64,000 bases of DNA. It comes from Terrimonas_A sp051954695 (GTDB lineage: Bacteria; Bacteroidota; Bacteroidia; Chitinophagales; Chitinophagaceae). Position numbers and translations under genes: made by a program. The notes below the pieces were generated by a model. That model did not search any database. It had not been told where the DNA came from and saw only the letters and a program-made list of their open reading frames with translations. The stretch covers positions 50,979 through 114,978 of the forward strand of contig JBQCHL010000016.1 of assembly GCA_051954695.1 (NCBI GenBank), in the 5' to 3' direction. Of the stretch, positions 1-7,806 are shown one piece after another. Every line of letters starts with the position of its first letter. Position 1 is the stretch's first letter.

Positions 1-1055
1 ATCGCATTCAGCAGGCCCTTTCCTCTCACGGTCTCAATATGTTTGGATCGAAGCGATTCCAATCCTTCCCGCAACAGCTTTCCCATTGCTGTCGCATTCT
101 CTGCCATCTGTTCATCTCTTAGCACTTCGAGCGAGGTAATGGCCGTTTGGCAGGCGAGGGGATTGCCTCCGTATGTAGAGCCATGTTCGCCTGGTTTAAT
201 CGTAAGCATGATACTATCGTCCGCCAGCACAGCACTTACAGGCAGCATACCCCCACTTAAAGCCTTACCCAGGATAAGAATATCCGGTCTTATATTTTCA
301 TGATCGCAGGCAAGCAGCTTACCTGTACGGGCCAACCCTGTTTGTATCTCATCCGCGATAAATAGTACATTGGCTTCTGCGCATAATTGTTTTGTCCGGG
401 TAAGATAACCCTCATCGGGCACTACCACTCCTGCTTCACCTTGTATGGGCTCCACCAGGAATCCGGCGATATGTTCATTTTCTCTTAATACTTTTTCCAG
501 CGCGGCTGCATCATTATAAGGAATGCGGATAAATCCCGGGAGGTAAGGGCCAAAATGGGTATTGGACGAAGGGTCTGTGCTGAAGGAGATCACACCGGTG
601 GTCCTGCCATGAAAATTACCTTCGCATACTACGATCTGTGCCTTGCCATCAGGTACACCTTTTACTTCATAAGCCCATTTCCGGCAAAGTTTGATCGCTG
701 TCTCCACTGCTTCCACGCCTGTATTCATTGGCAACACTTTATCATACCCAAAATAGCGGGTAATAAAAACAGCATATTCACCCAGTTTATCACTATGAAA
801 AGCGCGGCTGGTGAGTGTTAATTTGCGCGACTGGCGGATGAATGCTTCCACGATCTTCGGATGGCAATGCCCCTGGTTTACGGCTGAATAGCCACTCAGG
901 AAATCATAATAACGTTTGCCTTCCACATCCCAAACGAAAACACCTTCACCTCGCTCCAGCACAACAGGCAGCGGATGATAATTATGTGCACCGTATTTTT
1001 CTTCCAGGTCGAGATAATGCTGCACACTGGCAGACAGGCCGATAGTTGATTGCAT
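1..1055 (-). CDS. rocD: Ornithine--oxo-acid aminotransferase, 3' end outside window
   Basis: A PLP-dependent class III aminotransferase that interconverts ornithine and glutamate semialdehyde. The reverse strand is open from an ATG at 1055 to the left edge, so about 351 residues are visible and the C-terminus is missing. The N-terminus (MQSTIGLSASVQHYLDLEEK), a stretch reading GAHNYHPLPVVLERGEGVFV, the GNFHGRTTG motif, the EPIQGEAGV and ADEIQTGLARTG segments, and the cofactor-lysine motif LGKALSGG are all typical of ornithine aminotransferase rather than of acetylornithine aminotransferase. It stands alone at the left end; the next gene in the same direction starts more than 1 kb upstream. 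The family call is firm; the choice of ornithine over a related substrate rests on remembered family motifs. Confidence 0.93.
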   Translation of the reverse strand, partial: MQSTIGLSASVQHYLDLEEKYGAHNYHPLPVVLERGEGVFVWDVEGKRYYDFLSGYSAVNQGHCHPKIVEAFIRQSRKLTLTSRAFHSDKLGEYAVFITRYFGYDKVLPMNTGVEAVETAIKLCRKWAYEVKGVPDGKAQIVVCEGNFHGRTTGVISFSTDPSSNTHFGPYLPGFIRIPYNDAAALEKVLRENEHIAGFLVEPIQGEAGVVVPDEGYLTRTKQLCAEANVLFIADEIQTGLARTGKLLACDHENIRPDILILGKALSGGMLPVSAVLADDSIMLTIKPGEHGSTYGGNPLACQTAITSLEVLRDEQMAENATAMGKLLREGLESLRSKHIETVRGKGLLNA

Positions 1056-1259
1056 AGTAAATAGAAATAGGTAAATTAAAACAGGATTACAGGCAATATC
1101 ACTCCCCGCTGCTGGCGGAGAGCATGATCACTCCTCATCGATGATTGAGAAGATCGAGGTTTTGATCAAGAAAGAAAGCTATGGTCTGAATTTGTTGGAT
1201 AGCCTGAGTTTTGTGCAAGATAAGAAATTGAGAGGGATTATTTGCTGCTTTTAACAGGC

Positions 1260-2075
1260 TCATAAATGTTTTACATAATATTTTTCCGGGAAAGATATAT
1301 GTAATGTCGTTTTCTTCGGAAATATGCCATACACTGTGCTACCGCTTCCACTCATTGAAGCGTACACAGCTCCATTATCATACAATTCTTTCTTGATGGC
1401 TTTTATTTCCGGGTAACGGGTAAATACCGGTACTTCAAAATCATTGATAAGCGTCTCCTTCCATGTATCAACCGGTGAAGTAATGATTTCTTTCAGGGAA
1501 ACAGCGGGCAATGCAGGTTGCAGCCAGGAAAATGCCGGTCCGGTAGGAACATGAATACCTGGATTAACGATAACAATGCTATAGCTGGAAAGATCGAGAT
1601 CTATCGTTTCCAGTTGTTCTCCTCTGCCAGTTGCAAAGCAGGGTTTATTGATAATAAAGAAAGGACAATCGCTGCCCAGTCGCAGGCTGTACTGAAGCAG
1701 TTGTTGTGTAGATAAACCAAGTGCAGCCATATCATTCAACAACTTCAATGTGAATGAAGCATCTGCACTGCCTCCACCCAATCCGGCACCGGAAGGAATG
1801 GCTTTATGCAAATACATATGAAAAGGAAGAATGCCTGGGAAATCTTTTTTTAATAAGTTATATGCTTTTACACAGAGATTGTCGGTTGCATCGCCGGTAA
1901 TGGAAAGTCCTCCTGAACTGAATGACAATTCGCTGCCAACAGGCTGCCGGATCATTTCCAGCGCATCATAAAAGGGGAGGGGATAAAAGACCGTTTCAAG
2001 CTCATGGTAGCCGTCATTTCTTTTGGCAAGGATGCGAAGTCCGAGATTGATTTTCGCATTGGGAAAAACGACCAC
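1260..2075 (-). CDS. ispE: 4-diphosphocytidyl-2-C-methyl-D-erythritol kinase
   Basis: A GHMP-family kinase that phosphorylates CDP-methylerythritol in the non-mevalonate isoprenoid pathway. The N-terminal FPNAKINLGL segment and the glycine-rich ATP loop PSGAGLGGGSADAS near residue 93 are diagnostic, and the C-terminal MSGSGSTVYGIF motif is present. At 271 residues it has the usual length. The best start is GTG at 2075, because the conserved PNAKINLGL begins at residue 5 and no ATG is available in frame. It lies 41 bp downstream of the bifunctional nuclease gene and is probably co-transcribed with it. Confidence 0.95.
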   Translation of the reverse strand: MVVFPNAKINLGLRILAKRNDGYHELETVFYPLPFYDALEMIRQPVGSELSFSSGGLSITGDATDNLCVKAYNLLKKDFPGILPFHMYLHKAIPSGAGLGGGSADASFTLKLLNDMAALGLSTQQLLQYSLRLGSDCPFFIINKPCFATGRGEQLETIDLDLSSYSIVIVNPGIHVPTGPAFSWLQPALPAVSLKEIITSPVDTWKETLINDFEVPVFTRYPEIKAIKKELYDNGAVYASMSGSGSTVYGIFPKKTTLHISFPEKYYVKHL

Positions 2076-2116
2076 TGTTGCGATAATTTAAGGTTGAGGG
2101 AACCGTGAAGATATGT

Positions 2117-2719
2117 TTACCGTTTTCTTTTGCGGCTGTTTATTTCATCGCGGATAGCAATAGCCCTGATATAGTCCTCGCTTTCCAGCACATCGTTAAG
2201 CAGGTTATCCAGTTCTTCAATGCTCATTGTCTTCAGGTCTTCATTGCCGGGGTTCCCTTGTTCTTCCACCATCACTTCCTGCTTGCTTTTCTTTTTCTTG
2301 CCGCTTGTGTCTTCCATGAGGATGCCTGCGCTTTCCAGGATGTTCTCATACGTATAAATGGGACATCCGAAGCGAACGGCCAAAGCCAGTGCGTCGGATG
2401 TGCGGGAATCTATTTCGATGGTATCATTTTCGGAAGAGCAAACCAGTTTGGAGTAGAAAATACCTTCCTGAAGATCGCAGATGATGATCTCATGGAGATC
2501 GATCGAGAAAGCATTTAGGAAATTCTTCATAAGGTCATGTGTCAATGGGCGGCTGGGATTCATTTTTTCCAAAGCTACTGCTATGGCCTGGGCCTCAAAG
2601 CCACCTATCACAATTGGTAAACGCCGTAACCCATTTACCTCACCCAATACCACCGCATAAGAGTGTGTTTGAGTGATACTGTGGGATAAGGCTACTATTT
2701 CCAGTTCTATCTTCTTCAT
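2117..2719 (-). CDS. Bifunctional nuclease (BFN/DUF151) with C-terminal UVR motif
   Basis: This 200-residue protein has the BFN (DUF151) domain in residues 1-135, with the IVALSHS, LPIVIGGFEAQAIA and IDSRTSDALALAVR segments of the family. The C-terminal 40 residues (SIEELDNLLNDVLESEDYIR) form a UvrB/UvrC-type UVR helical motif, which in UvrB and UvrC mediates protein contact. A charged linker with a KKKKSK run joins the two. The BFN-UVR arrangement is familiar in Bacteroidota; its cellular role is not well settled and could involve nucleic-acid processing or repair. It starts at ATG 2719 and is followed closely by ispE. Confidence 0.9.
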   Translation of the reverse strand: MKKIELEIVALSHSITQTHSYAVVLGEVNGLRRLPIVIGGFEAQAIAVALEKMNPSRPLTHDLMKNFLNAFSIDLHEIIICDLQEGIFYSKLVCSSENDTIEIDSRTSDALALAVRFGCPIYTYENILESAGILMEDTSGKKKKSKQEVMVEEQGNPGNEDLKTMSIEELDNLLNDVLESEDYIRAIAIRDEINSRKRKR

Positions 2720-2851
2720 AAAATATCACACGAAACTAAGGCTTTTTAGGTAAAAACAGGAGGATAAAAAGACCGGATTTTTAGCCCCATAAAAGCCGTC
2801 AGGGCATTTTCTGCCAGCCCTTTTCATATTAGATAAGATCTCTAACCGAAT

Positions 2852-2920
2852 AAAAATCAAAATTCAAAAGCAAGGCCCCAAACAACTGTGTTCCCGGACC
2901 TTACTTTTGAATTCTGATCT
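2852..2920 (-). terminator. Long imperfect hairpin after etfA
   Basis: The segments around 2852-2877 and 2896-2920 are imperfect inverse complements (AATTCAAAAGCAAGGCC against GGACCTTACTTTTGAATT), giving a stem of about 20-25 bp with a loop of roughly 18 nt. It lies directly downstream of the etfA stop codon in the reverse direction and is the likely terminator of the etfBA operon. It is long for an intrinsic terminator. Confidence 0.6.
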
Positions 2921-2934
2921 TATTTCCTGGCTTA

Positions 2935-3900
2935 TCAGGAAACCCCTTTCAGCTTTTTAATCGCTTCTGTCAATTTCGGTACCACTTCAAATGCATCTCC
3001 TACAATACCATAATCTGCTGCTTTGAAAAATGGTGCTTCCGGGTCTTTATTAATAACAACGATCACCTTGCTTCTGTTCACACCCGCAAGATGCTGTATC
3101 GCACCTGAAATGCCGATAGCGATATACAGGTTAGGGGCAATAGCAATACCGGTTTGGCCCACGTGTTCATTATGCGGACGCCAGTGCGCGTCAGCCACAG
3201 GACGGCTGCAGGCAGTAGCTGCATGCAATACTTTGGCAAGGTCTTCCACCATGCCCCAGTTTTCCGGGCCTTTCAGTCCACGGCCTGCGCTTACCACGAT
3301 CTCTGCTTCAGTTAAAGGCACTTCGCCGCTGGCTTTGGTGGAACTGGTCACTTTTACTTTCGGCGTGTCAACGGTTGCATTGAATGCTTCCACTGTTGCA
3401 GTGCCTTCCCCGGCTTTAATGGCATAGGCATTCGGGTTCAGTGCAATGATCTTTACAGGTGTGGAAATGCTGATATTGGCAAATGCCTTCCCGGAAAACA
3501 CGTTTTTCTTTACAGTAAATCCATTGCTGGTATCGGGCAGCGCCACAGCCCCGGAAATAAGTCCGGCTTTCAACCGGGCTGAAAGCCGTGGAGCAATGGA
3601 CTTCCCATCCATATTATTCGGGAAGATGATCACAGTAGCAGAAACAGCCTGCGCTACCTGGGCAATTACTTTAGTATATACTTGTGCATCGAGATGATCG
3701 AGTGCTGGATTGTTAGCATGATGGATCTTGCTCACTCCGTACTTACCTAATGCAGCGAGGTCTTCTTTGACAGTACCTAATACAACCCCTTCAGCAGAAG
3801 TACTTAATTGTTCGGCCACTTTAGCTCCATAACTCAATGCTTCGAGTGATGCTTTTTTTACCTGGCCTTCAGCAATATCAACAAATATTAAAACAGACAT
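2935..3900 (-). CDS. etfA: Electron transfer flavoprotein alpha subunit
   Basis: The alpha subunit of the soluble FAD-containing heterodimer that carries electrons from acyl-CoA and other dehydrogenases to the respiratory chain. It has 321 residues, the usual length. The C-terminal FAD domain is clear: VSAGRGLKGPENW near residue 204, the ACSRPVADAHW segment, VGQTGIAIAPNLYIAIGISG near residue 247, and the adenine-binding VVINKDPEAPFF and ADYGIVGDAFEVVP. The start at 3900 (MSVLIFVDIAEGQVKKAS) is typical. It follows etfB by 32 bp in the same direction, so the two form an operon. Confidence 0.97.
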   Translation of the reverse strand: MSVLIFVDIAEGQVKKASLEALSYGAKVAEQLSTSAEGVVLGTVKEDLAALGKYGVSKIHHANNPALDHLDAQVYTKVIAQVAQAVSATVIIFPNNMDGKSIAPRLSARLKAGLISGAVALPDTSNGFTVKKNVFSGKAFANISISTPVKIIALNPNAYAIKAGEGTATVEAFNATVDTPKVKVTSSTKASGEVPLTEAEIVVSAGRGLKGPENWGMVEDLAKVLHAATACSRPVADAHWRPHNEHVGQTGIAIAPNLYIAIGISGAIQHLAGVNRSKVIVVINKDPEAPFFKAADYGIVGDAFEVVPKLTEAIKKLKGVS

Positions 3901-3932
3901 AGTGCAAGTTTAAAAGTTATAGGATGGTATTG

Positions 3933-4676
3933 TTAGATGGCTTTGGCTTCTTCATGTAATAAGCGAACCAGTTCGTCTACATTATCTGCAGGCACCAGTT
4001 TAACGCCGGCTTTAGCAGGAGGAAGGCCGAAACTGGTAACACTGGTCAGAGCTTCCACTGCCACAGGCTCGGTTACTTTCAGCGGTTTTGTTCTGGCTGC
4101 CATAATGCCGCGCATATTGGGAATGCGTTGTTCCGCCATACCTTTTGCCGCGCTGACGACCACCGGCAGATTTACTTCTGCGGTTTCTTCACCGCCTTCT
4201 ATTTCACGGGTAATAGTGGCTTTGCTTCCATCAAGTTCAAATTTTGAAGCAAGGGAGATATAAGGGAGATCAAGCAGTTCTGCGACCATGCCACCAATCG
4301 AAGAACCATTGTAGTCAATAGTTTCTTTACCGGTAAAAATCAGATCATAAGCGCCCTCCCTGGCAATAGCAGCTATCTGTGAAGCGATATAAAAGCTGTC
4401 GTGACTATCGGCATTCACACGGAATGCTTCATCTCCACCAAGGGCCAGGGCTTTACGGATGATAGGTTCTGCATCAGCACCACCTACATTGATAAGGTGG
4501 ATGATGGCAGAAGGATCTTTTTCTTTCAGTTCAATGGCTCTTACCAGGGCATACCATTCATCATAAGGGTTGATGATCCATTGCACGCCGTTGGTATCGA
4601 ATTTCGTGTTGTTGTCAGTGAAAGTTATTTTTGCCGTTGTGTCCGGTGTTTTACTGATACAAACTAAGATCTTCAT
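3933..4676 (-). CDS. etfB: Electron transfer flavoprotein beta subunit
   Basis: The beta subunit of electron transfer flavoprotein, which binds AMP and docks dehydrogenases. The MKILVCISKTPDTTAKITF start, the FTGKETIDYNGSSIGGMVAE segment near residue 114, the REIEGGEETAEVNLP stretch and the PNMRGIMAARTKPL recognition-loop region are characteristic. The length of 247 residues is normal. It is the first gene of the etfBA operon, with a promoter-like element about 46 bp upstream of its ATG. Confidence 0.97.
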   Translation of the reverse strand: MKILVCISKTPDTTAKITFTDNNTKFDTNGVQWIINPYDEWYALVRAIELKEKDPSAIIHLINVGGADAEPIIRKALALGGDEAFRVNADSHDSFYIASQIAAIAREGAYDLIFTGKETIDYNGSSIGGMVAELLDLPYISLASKFELDGSKATITREIEGGEETAEVNLPVVVSAAKGMAEQRIPNMRGIMAARTKPLKVTEPVAVEALTSVTSFGLPPAKAGVKLVPADNVDELVRLLHEEAKAI

Positions 4677-4721
4677 ACTATTGTTTTGAATCGTTAGCTA
4701 ATAGTTGTTTATGCAACTAAA

Positions 4722-4729
4722 CAAAGATA
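4722..4729 (-). promoter_or_regulatory. Bacteroidota -7 promoter element for etfBA
   Basis: Read on the reverse strand this is TATCTTTG, a perfect match to the TAnnTTTG -7 element of Bacteroidota primary-sigma promoters. The -33 region upstream (TTTA) matches TTTG only weakly. Transcription would start about 40 nt before the etfB start codon. Confidence 0.5.
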
Positions 4730-4777
4730 AGCGATGATACTTTAAATCCGGTCATTTCCGGTAAATTTTTTATTTCC

Positions 4778-5089
4778 ATGGATCGGATAGAAAAAATAAA
4801 AGAATTCCTGCAAAAAAGCCCGCATGACAGCTTTTTACAGCATGCTTTAGCGCTGGAATACATCAAAAAAGGGGATGATGTTGCAGCAAGAGCAACATTT
4901 GAAGCATTGCTGACCCATGAGCCGGGATATGTAGGCAGTTATTATCACCTGGGAAAATTGCTGGAGAGAAATGAGGCAGAAGCTGAAGCCATTAAAGTGT
5001 ATGAGAAAGGAATGGAGGAAGCAAAAAAGGCAGGGGATATGCATGCTTATGGAGAATTGCGGGGTGCTTATGAAGAATTAACTTTTTAA
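4778..5089 (+). CDS. Small tetratricopeptide-repeat protein
   Basis: A 103-residue soluble protein made of about two and a half TPR-like helical hairpins: HALALEYIKKGDDVAARATF, then YHLGKLLERNEAEAEAIKVY, then a final helix ending in YEELTF. It has no signal peptide or membrane segment. TPR units usually bind other proteins, but no partner is evident. It ends 9 bp before tilS and is probably co-transcribed with it, divergent from etfBA. Confidence 0.8.
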   Translation: MDRIEKIKEFLQKSPHDSFLQHALALEYIKKGDDVAARATFEALLTHEPGYVGSYYHLGKLLERNEAEAEAIKVYEKGMEEAKKAGDMHAYGELRGAYEELTF

Positions 5090-5098
5090 GATCAGGGT

Positions 5099-6430
5099 AT
5101 GGACCTTATTGAATCGTTCAGATCATATATCGCACAACATCATCTTTTCTCTCCGGGGAGCAGGTTATTGATTGCTGTAAGCGGGGGAGTGGATTCTGTT
5201 GCGCTTTGCGAATTATGCCATCAAACCGGTTATCGTTTTGAAATAGCTCATTGTAATTTTCAGTTGCGTGGCGAAGAAAGCCTGCGCGATGAAAAATTTG
5301 TACGCTCACTGGCTGAAAAATACCACGTGAAAATATGGGTCACACATTTTGATACAACAGAATATGCCGCTTCCCATAAATTATCGATACAGGAAGCCGC
5401 AAGAGAGCTACGCTATACCTGGTTTAATAAAATACTGGAGGAAAATAGTTTTTCCTTTTTGCTGACAGCCCATCACCTGGACGACTCCATTGAAACATCT
5501 CTTATGAATTTCTTTAAAGGCACAGGTATTGCAGGCTTGCGGGGCATTCTTCCCCGGCAGGGAAAGATCATCCGGCCTTTACTGTTTGCCGGCAAACAGG
5601 AGTTGCAGGATTATGCGCTTCTTCATTCCCTGCAATGGGTGGAAGACAGTTCAAATGAATCAGACAAATACACCCGTAATTATTTCCGCCACCAGGTGAT
5701 CCCTTTTATTCAGAAGATATATCCCGGTGTAGAAAAAAACCTGGCGCAAAACCTGGCACGTTTCCGCGATACGGAATTATTGTATCAGCAATCAATTGAA
5801 TGGCATAAAAAGAAATTGCTGACGATAAAAGAAAACGAAGTACATATTCCAGTACTGAAGTTGCAACAGGTAGCTCCTTTTACTACAGTTTTGTATGAGA
5901 TCATCCGTGAATTCGGTTTCAGTCCTGCACAAACCAATGAAGTGGCTTCCCTGCTGGAAAGCGATTCAGGACGTTATGTACAATCACTTACTCACCGTAT
6001 CATCCGCAACCGGGCATGGCTGATCATTGTTCCGGTAAAAACAGCAGAAGCAGCGCTTGTTCCTATAGAGAAAACCGGTAAGTATTACTTCCCTGGAGGC
6101 AGCCTGGAACTGTCGTCGCATTCGGCCAGCCAACCTGAAACAGATAAGCATATCGCCTGCCTGGATACAGCATCCATTCATTTCCCGCTTATACTCCGGC
6201 CCTGGAAAACGGGAGACTATTTTTATCCGTTAGGCATGACAAAAAAGAAAAAGCTGGCGCGCTTTTTTATCGATCAGAAATTATCCACGACCGGGAAAGA
6301 GAATACCTGGGTACTGGAGATGGATAAAAAGATCGTGTGGGTAGTAGGGCAAAGAATAGACAATCGCTTCAAACTGAAAGAGACCACAAAAGACATTTTA
6401 CGAATAGTATACAAGGTCTCTGACAAATAA
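5099..6430 (+). CDS. tilS: tRNA(Ile)-lysidine synthetase
   Basis: It converts C34 of the CAU anticodon of tRNA-Ile2 to lysidine with ATP, so that the tRNA reads AUA. The N-terminal PP-loop IAVSGGVDSVALCEL is near residue 25, followed by HCNFQLRGEESLRDE and the TAHHLDDSIETSLMNFFKGT segment, all diagnostic. The C-terminal half contains the TilS substrate-binding and C-terminal domains (FYPLGMTKKKKLARFFID near residue 377). The length of 443 residues is normal. A long palindrome follows the stop codon. Confidence 0.96.
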   Translation: MDLIESFRSYIAQHHLFSPGSRLLIAVSGGVDSVALCELCHQTGYRFEIAHCNFQLRGEESLRDEKFVRSLAEKYHVKIWVTHFDTTEYAASHKLSIQEAARELRYTWFNKILEENSFSFLLTAHHLDDSIETSLMNFFKGTGIAGLRGILPRQGKIIRPLLFAGKQELQDYALLHSLQWVEDSSNESDKYTRNYFRHQVIPFIQKIYPGVEKNLAQNLARFRDTELLYQQSIEWHKKKLLTIKENEVHIPVLKLQQVAPFTTVLYEIIREFGFSPAQTNEVASLLESDSGRYVQSLTHRIIRNRAWLIIVPVKTAEAALVPIEKTGKYYFPGGSLELSSHSASQPETDKHIACLDTASIHFPLILRPWKTGDYFYPLGMTKKKKLARFFIDQKLSTTGKENTWVLEMDKKIVWVVGQRIDNRFKLKETTKDILRIVYKVSDK

Positions 6431-6456
6431 TAAAAAACAGGCTCTGATAAGTACAT

Positions 6457-6518
6457 CCTTCCCGTTCTTCCCGCCTTACCGGTAAATATTTACCGGTAAG
6501 GCGGGAAGAACGGGAAGG
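6457..6518. repeat. Perfect 62-bp GC-rich palindrome, copy 1
   Basis: Two 31-nt arms are exact inverse complements with no loop; the left arm starts CCTTCCCGTTCTTCCCGCC and the centre is GGTAAATATTTACC. The flank AGTACATCC lies just to its left. A close relative sits at 63944-64000, again right after the stop of a forward gene. The internal TTACCGGTAA is itself a palindrome and occurs twice. It could form a strong RNA hairpin after tilS or a DNA cruciform; an intergenic REP/MITE-like family is likely. Confidence 0.85.
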
Positions 6519-6531
6519 GATACCTCTAAAA

Positions 6532-6560
6532 GAATACCCCGGTAATGAGCCGGGGTATTC
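6532..6560 (-). terminator. Intrinsic terminator of the M16-rlmH-rhomboid operon
   Basis: GAATACCCCGG and CCGGGGTATTC form an 11-bp stem with the 7-nt loop TAATGAG. Read on the reverse strand it is followed by TTTTAGAGG, a short T-rich tract, so it fits as the terminator for the rhomboid gene, which ends about 60 bp away. Confidence 0.7.
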
Positions 6561-6618
6561 GTACTTAAAACCCAATTGTAATTAGTTCTTCAGTAATGCC
6601 AGGAAATGCATGTTTTCA

Positions 6619-7275
6619 TCAGCCCCATCCTTTCAGTTGCAAATAGTATTTTATTGCCCGGATGCAATAGGACACAGCATCAAAATCGGCTGCAATTTTT
6701 CCTACGATAATCACAAATGCGAGCCCAAACAAAGCTCCCCAGATATGTGCGGAATGGTTCACATTGTCGCCTCCCTTTCTTTCCAGCAATATGGAGATAA
6801 AAAGGTATAGCGGTGCAAAAATGAACCCGGGGATAGGAATAGGAATAAAGAAAAGATATACTTCTGTGTAAGGGGCAATCAACAGACCTGCAAATATTAC
6901 TGCGCTCACTGCACCGGAAGCGCCAAGGCTACGATAATGATAATTATCCCTGTTCTTAAAAAAAGTAGGCAGGAGCGACACTGCAAGCGCCATCACATAC
7001 ATCAGCAGATAAAATATTTTTCCCTGCACACCAAAAATGGATATGAATTGCTGCTCTACCATACGGCCAAAAAGATAGAGTGAAAGCATATTGAAGATCA
7101 GGTGTGCCCAATCTGCATGAATCAACCCGCAACTGAAAAAACGATACCATTGATTCCGGCGGGTTACTGCCGGAGGGTAAAATATCAGGTCATCAATGAT
7201 CTTATAGTTATTAAATCCCCCAATGGATACAAGACAGGTGATGATAACGATAACAATGGTAATGGTAAACTGCAT
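6619..7275 (-). CDS. Rhomboid-family intramembrane serine protease
   Basis: A polytopic membrane protease of 218 residues with about six hydrophobic segments. The catalytic dyad is visible: serine in SLGASGAVSAVIFAGLL near residue 100 and histidine in NHSAHIWGALFGLAFV near residue 178. The HADWAHLIFNMLSLYLFG segment (near residue 53) is the conserved TM2 signature with its histidine and asparagine. It is the last gene of a four-gene reverse-strand operon after rlmH (30-bp gap). The substrate is unknown. Confidence 0.93.
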   Translation of the reverse strand: MQFTITIVIVIITCLVSIGGFNNYKIIDDLIFYPPAVTRRNQWYRFFSCGLIHADWAHLIFNMLSLYLFGRMVEQQFISIFGVQGKIFYLLMYVMALAVSLLPTFFKNRDNYHYRSLGASGAVSAVIFAGLLIAPYTEVYLFFIPIPIPGFIFAPLYLFISILLERKGGDNVNHSAHIWGALFGLAFVIIVGKIAADFDAVSYCIRAIKYYLQLKGWG

Positions 7276-7305
7276 GGTTGGATAATTGAGCTGACCGAAA
7301 ATAAT

Positions 7306-7779
7306 TTATTTATGATGATATTTTTCATTTCGCAGGATGGTACAGGCCCTGTACAATTGTTCAGCCAGTATCAGCCGCACCAACTGATGGGGAAATACCA
7401 ATTGCGATAAGCTCCAGGTATGGTTCGCACGTTTCAATACCGTTCCATCAATACCAAAAGCCCCGCCGATCAGGAATACCAGTTTCTTTGTACCGGCATT
7501 CGCCCTTGCCTGCATGAAATCAGCCAATCCTTCAGACGAAAACTGTTTGCCTCTTTCATCAAGGGCTACGAGATAATCGTCTTTGTCGAGCCATTCCATC
7601 ACCACTTCGGCCTCTTTCTTTTTCAAATCCATTTCACTCATCATGCCGGCATTCTTTGGCTGAGGAATGATCACCCATTCAACCTTGAAATAATTAGAGA
7701 TGCGTTTGGTGAAATCTTCCACACCATTTTTGACATAAGGCTCGTGGGCTTTACCAATGGACCATAATTGAATACGCAT
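7306..7779 (-). CDS. rlmH: 23S rRNA (pseudouridine1915-N3)-methyltransferase
   Basis: A SPOUT-class methyltransferase that methylates pseudouridine 1915 in helix 69 of 23S rRNA. It has 157 residues, the standard size. Conserved elements are LDERGKQFSSEGLADFM near residue 73, the SAM-knot motif FLIGGAFGIDG near residue 101, and the C-terminal FPHQLVRLILAEQLYRACTI with the final NEKYHHK. It lies 27 bp after the inactive M16 gene and 30 bp before the rhomboid gene. Confidence 0.97.
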   Translation of the reverse strand: MRIQLWSIGKAHEPYVKNGVEDFTKRISNYFKVEWVIIPQPKNAGMMSEMDLKKKEAEVVMEWLDKDDYLVALDERGKQFSSEGLADFMQARANAGTKKLVFLIGGAFGIDGTVLKRANHTWSLSQLVFPHQLVRLILAEQLYRACTILRNEKYHHK

Positions 7780-7806
7780 GGGCGAATGAATTTAAACCTT
7801 ATTATA

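Noticed and set aside
1141..1254. A 37-codon frame (MIEKIEVLIKKESYGLNLLD...) on the forward strand between rocD and ispE.
   Set aside because: No family resemblance, no coupling or leader to support it, and it ends at the opposing gene; it may be a remnant.
2105..2518. A 137-codon forward frame opposite the bifunctional nuclease gene.
   Set aside because: It is the antisense shadow of a clear protein-coding gene.
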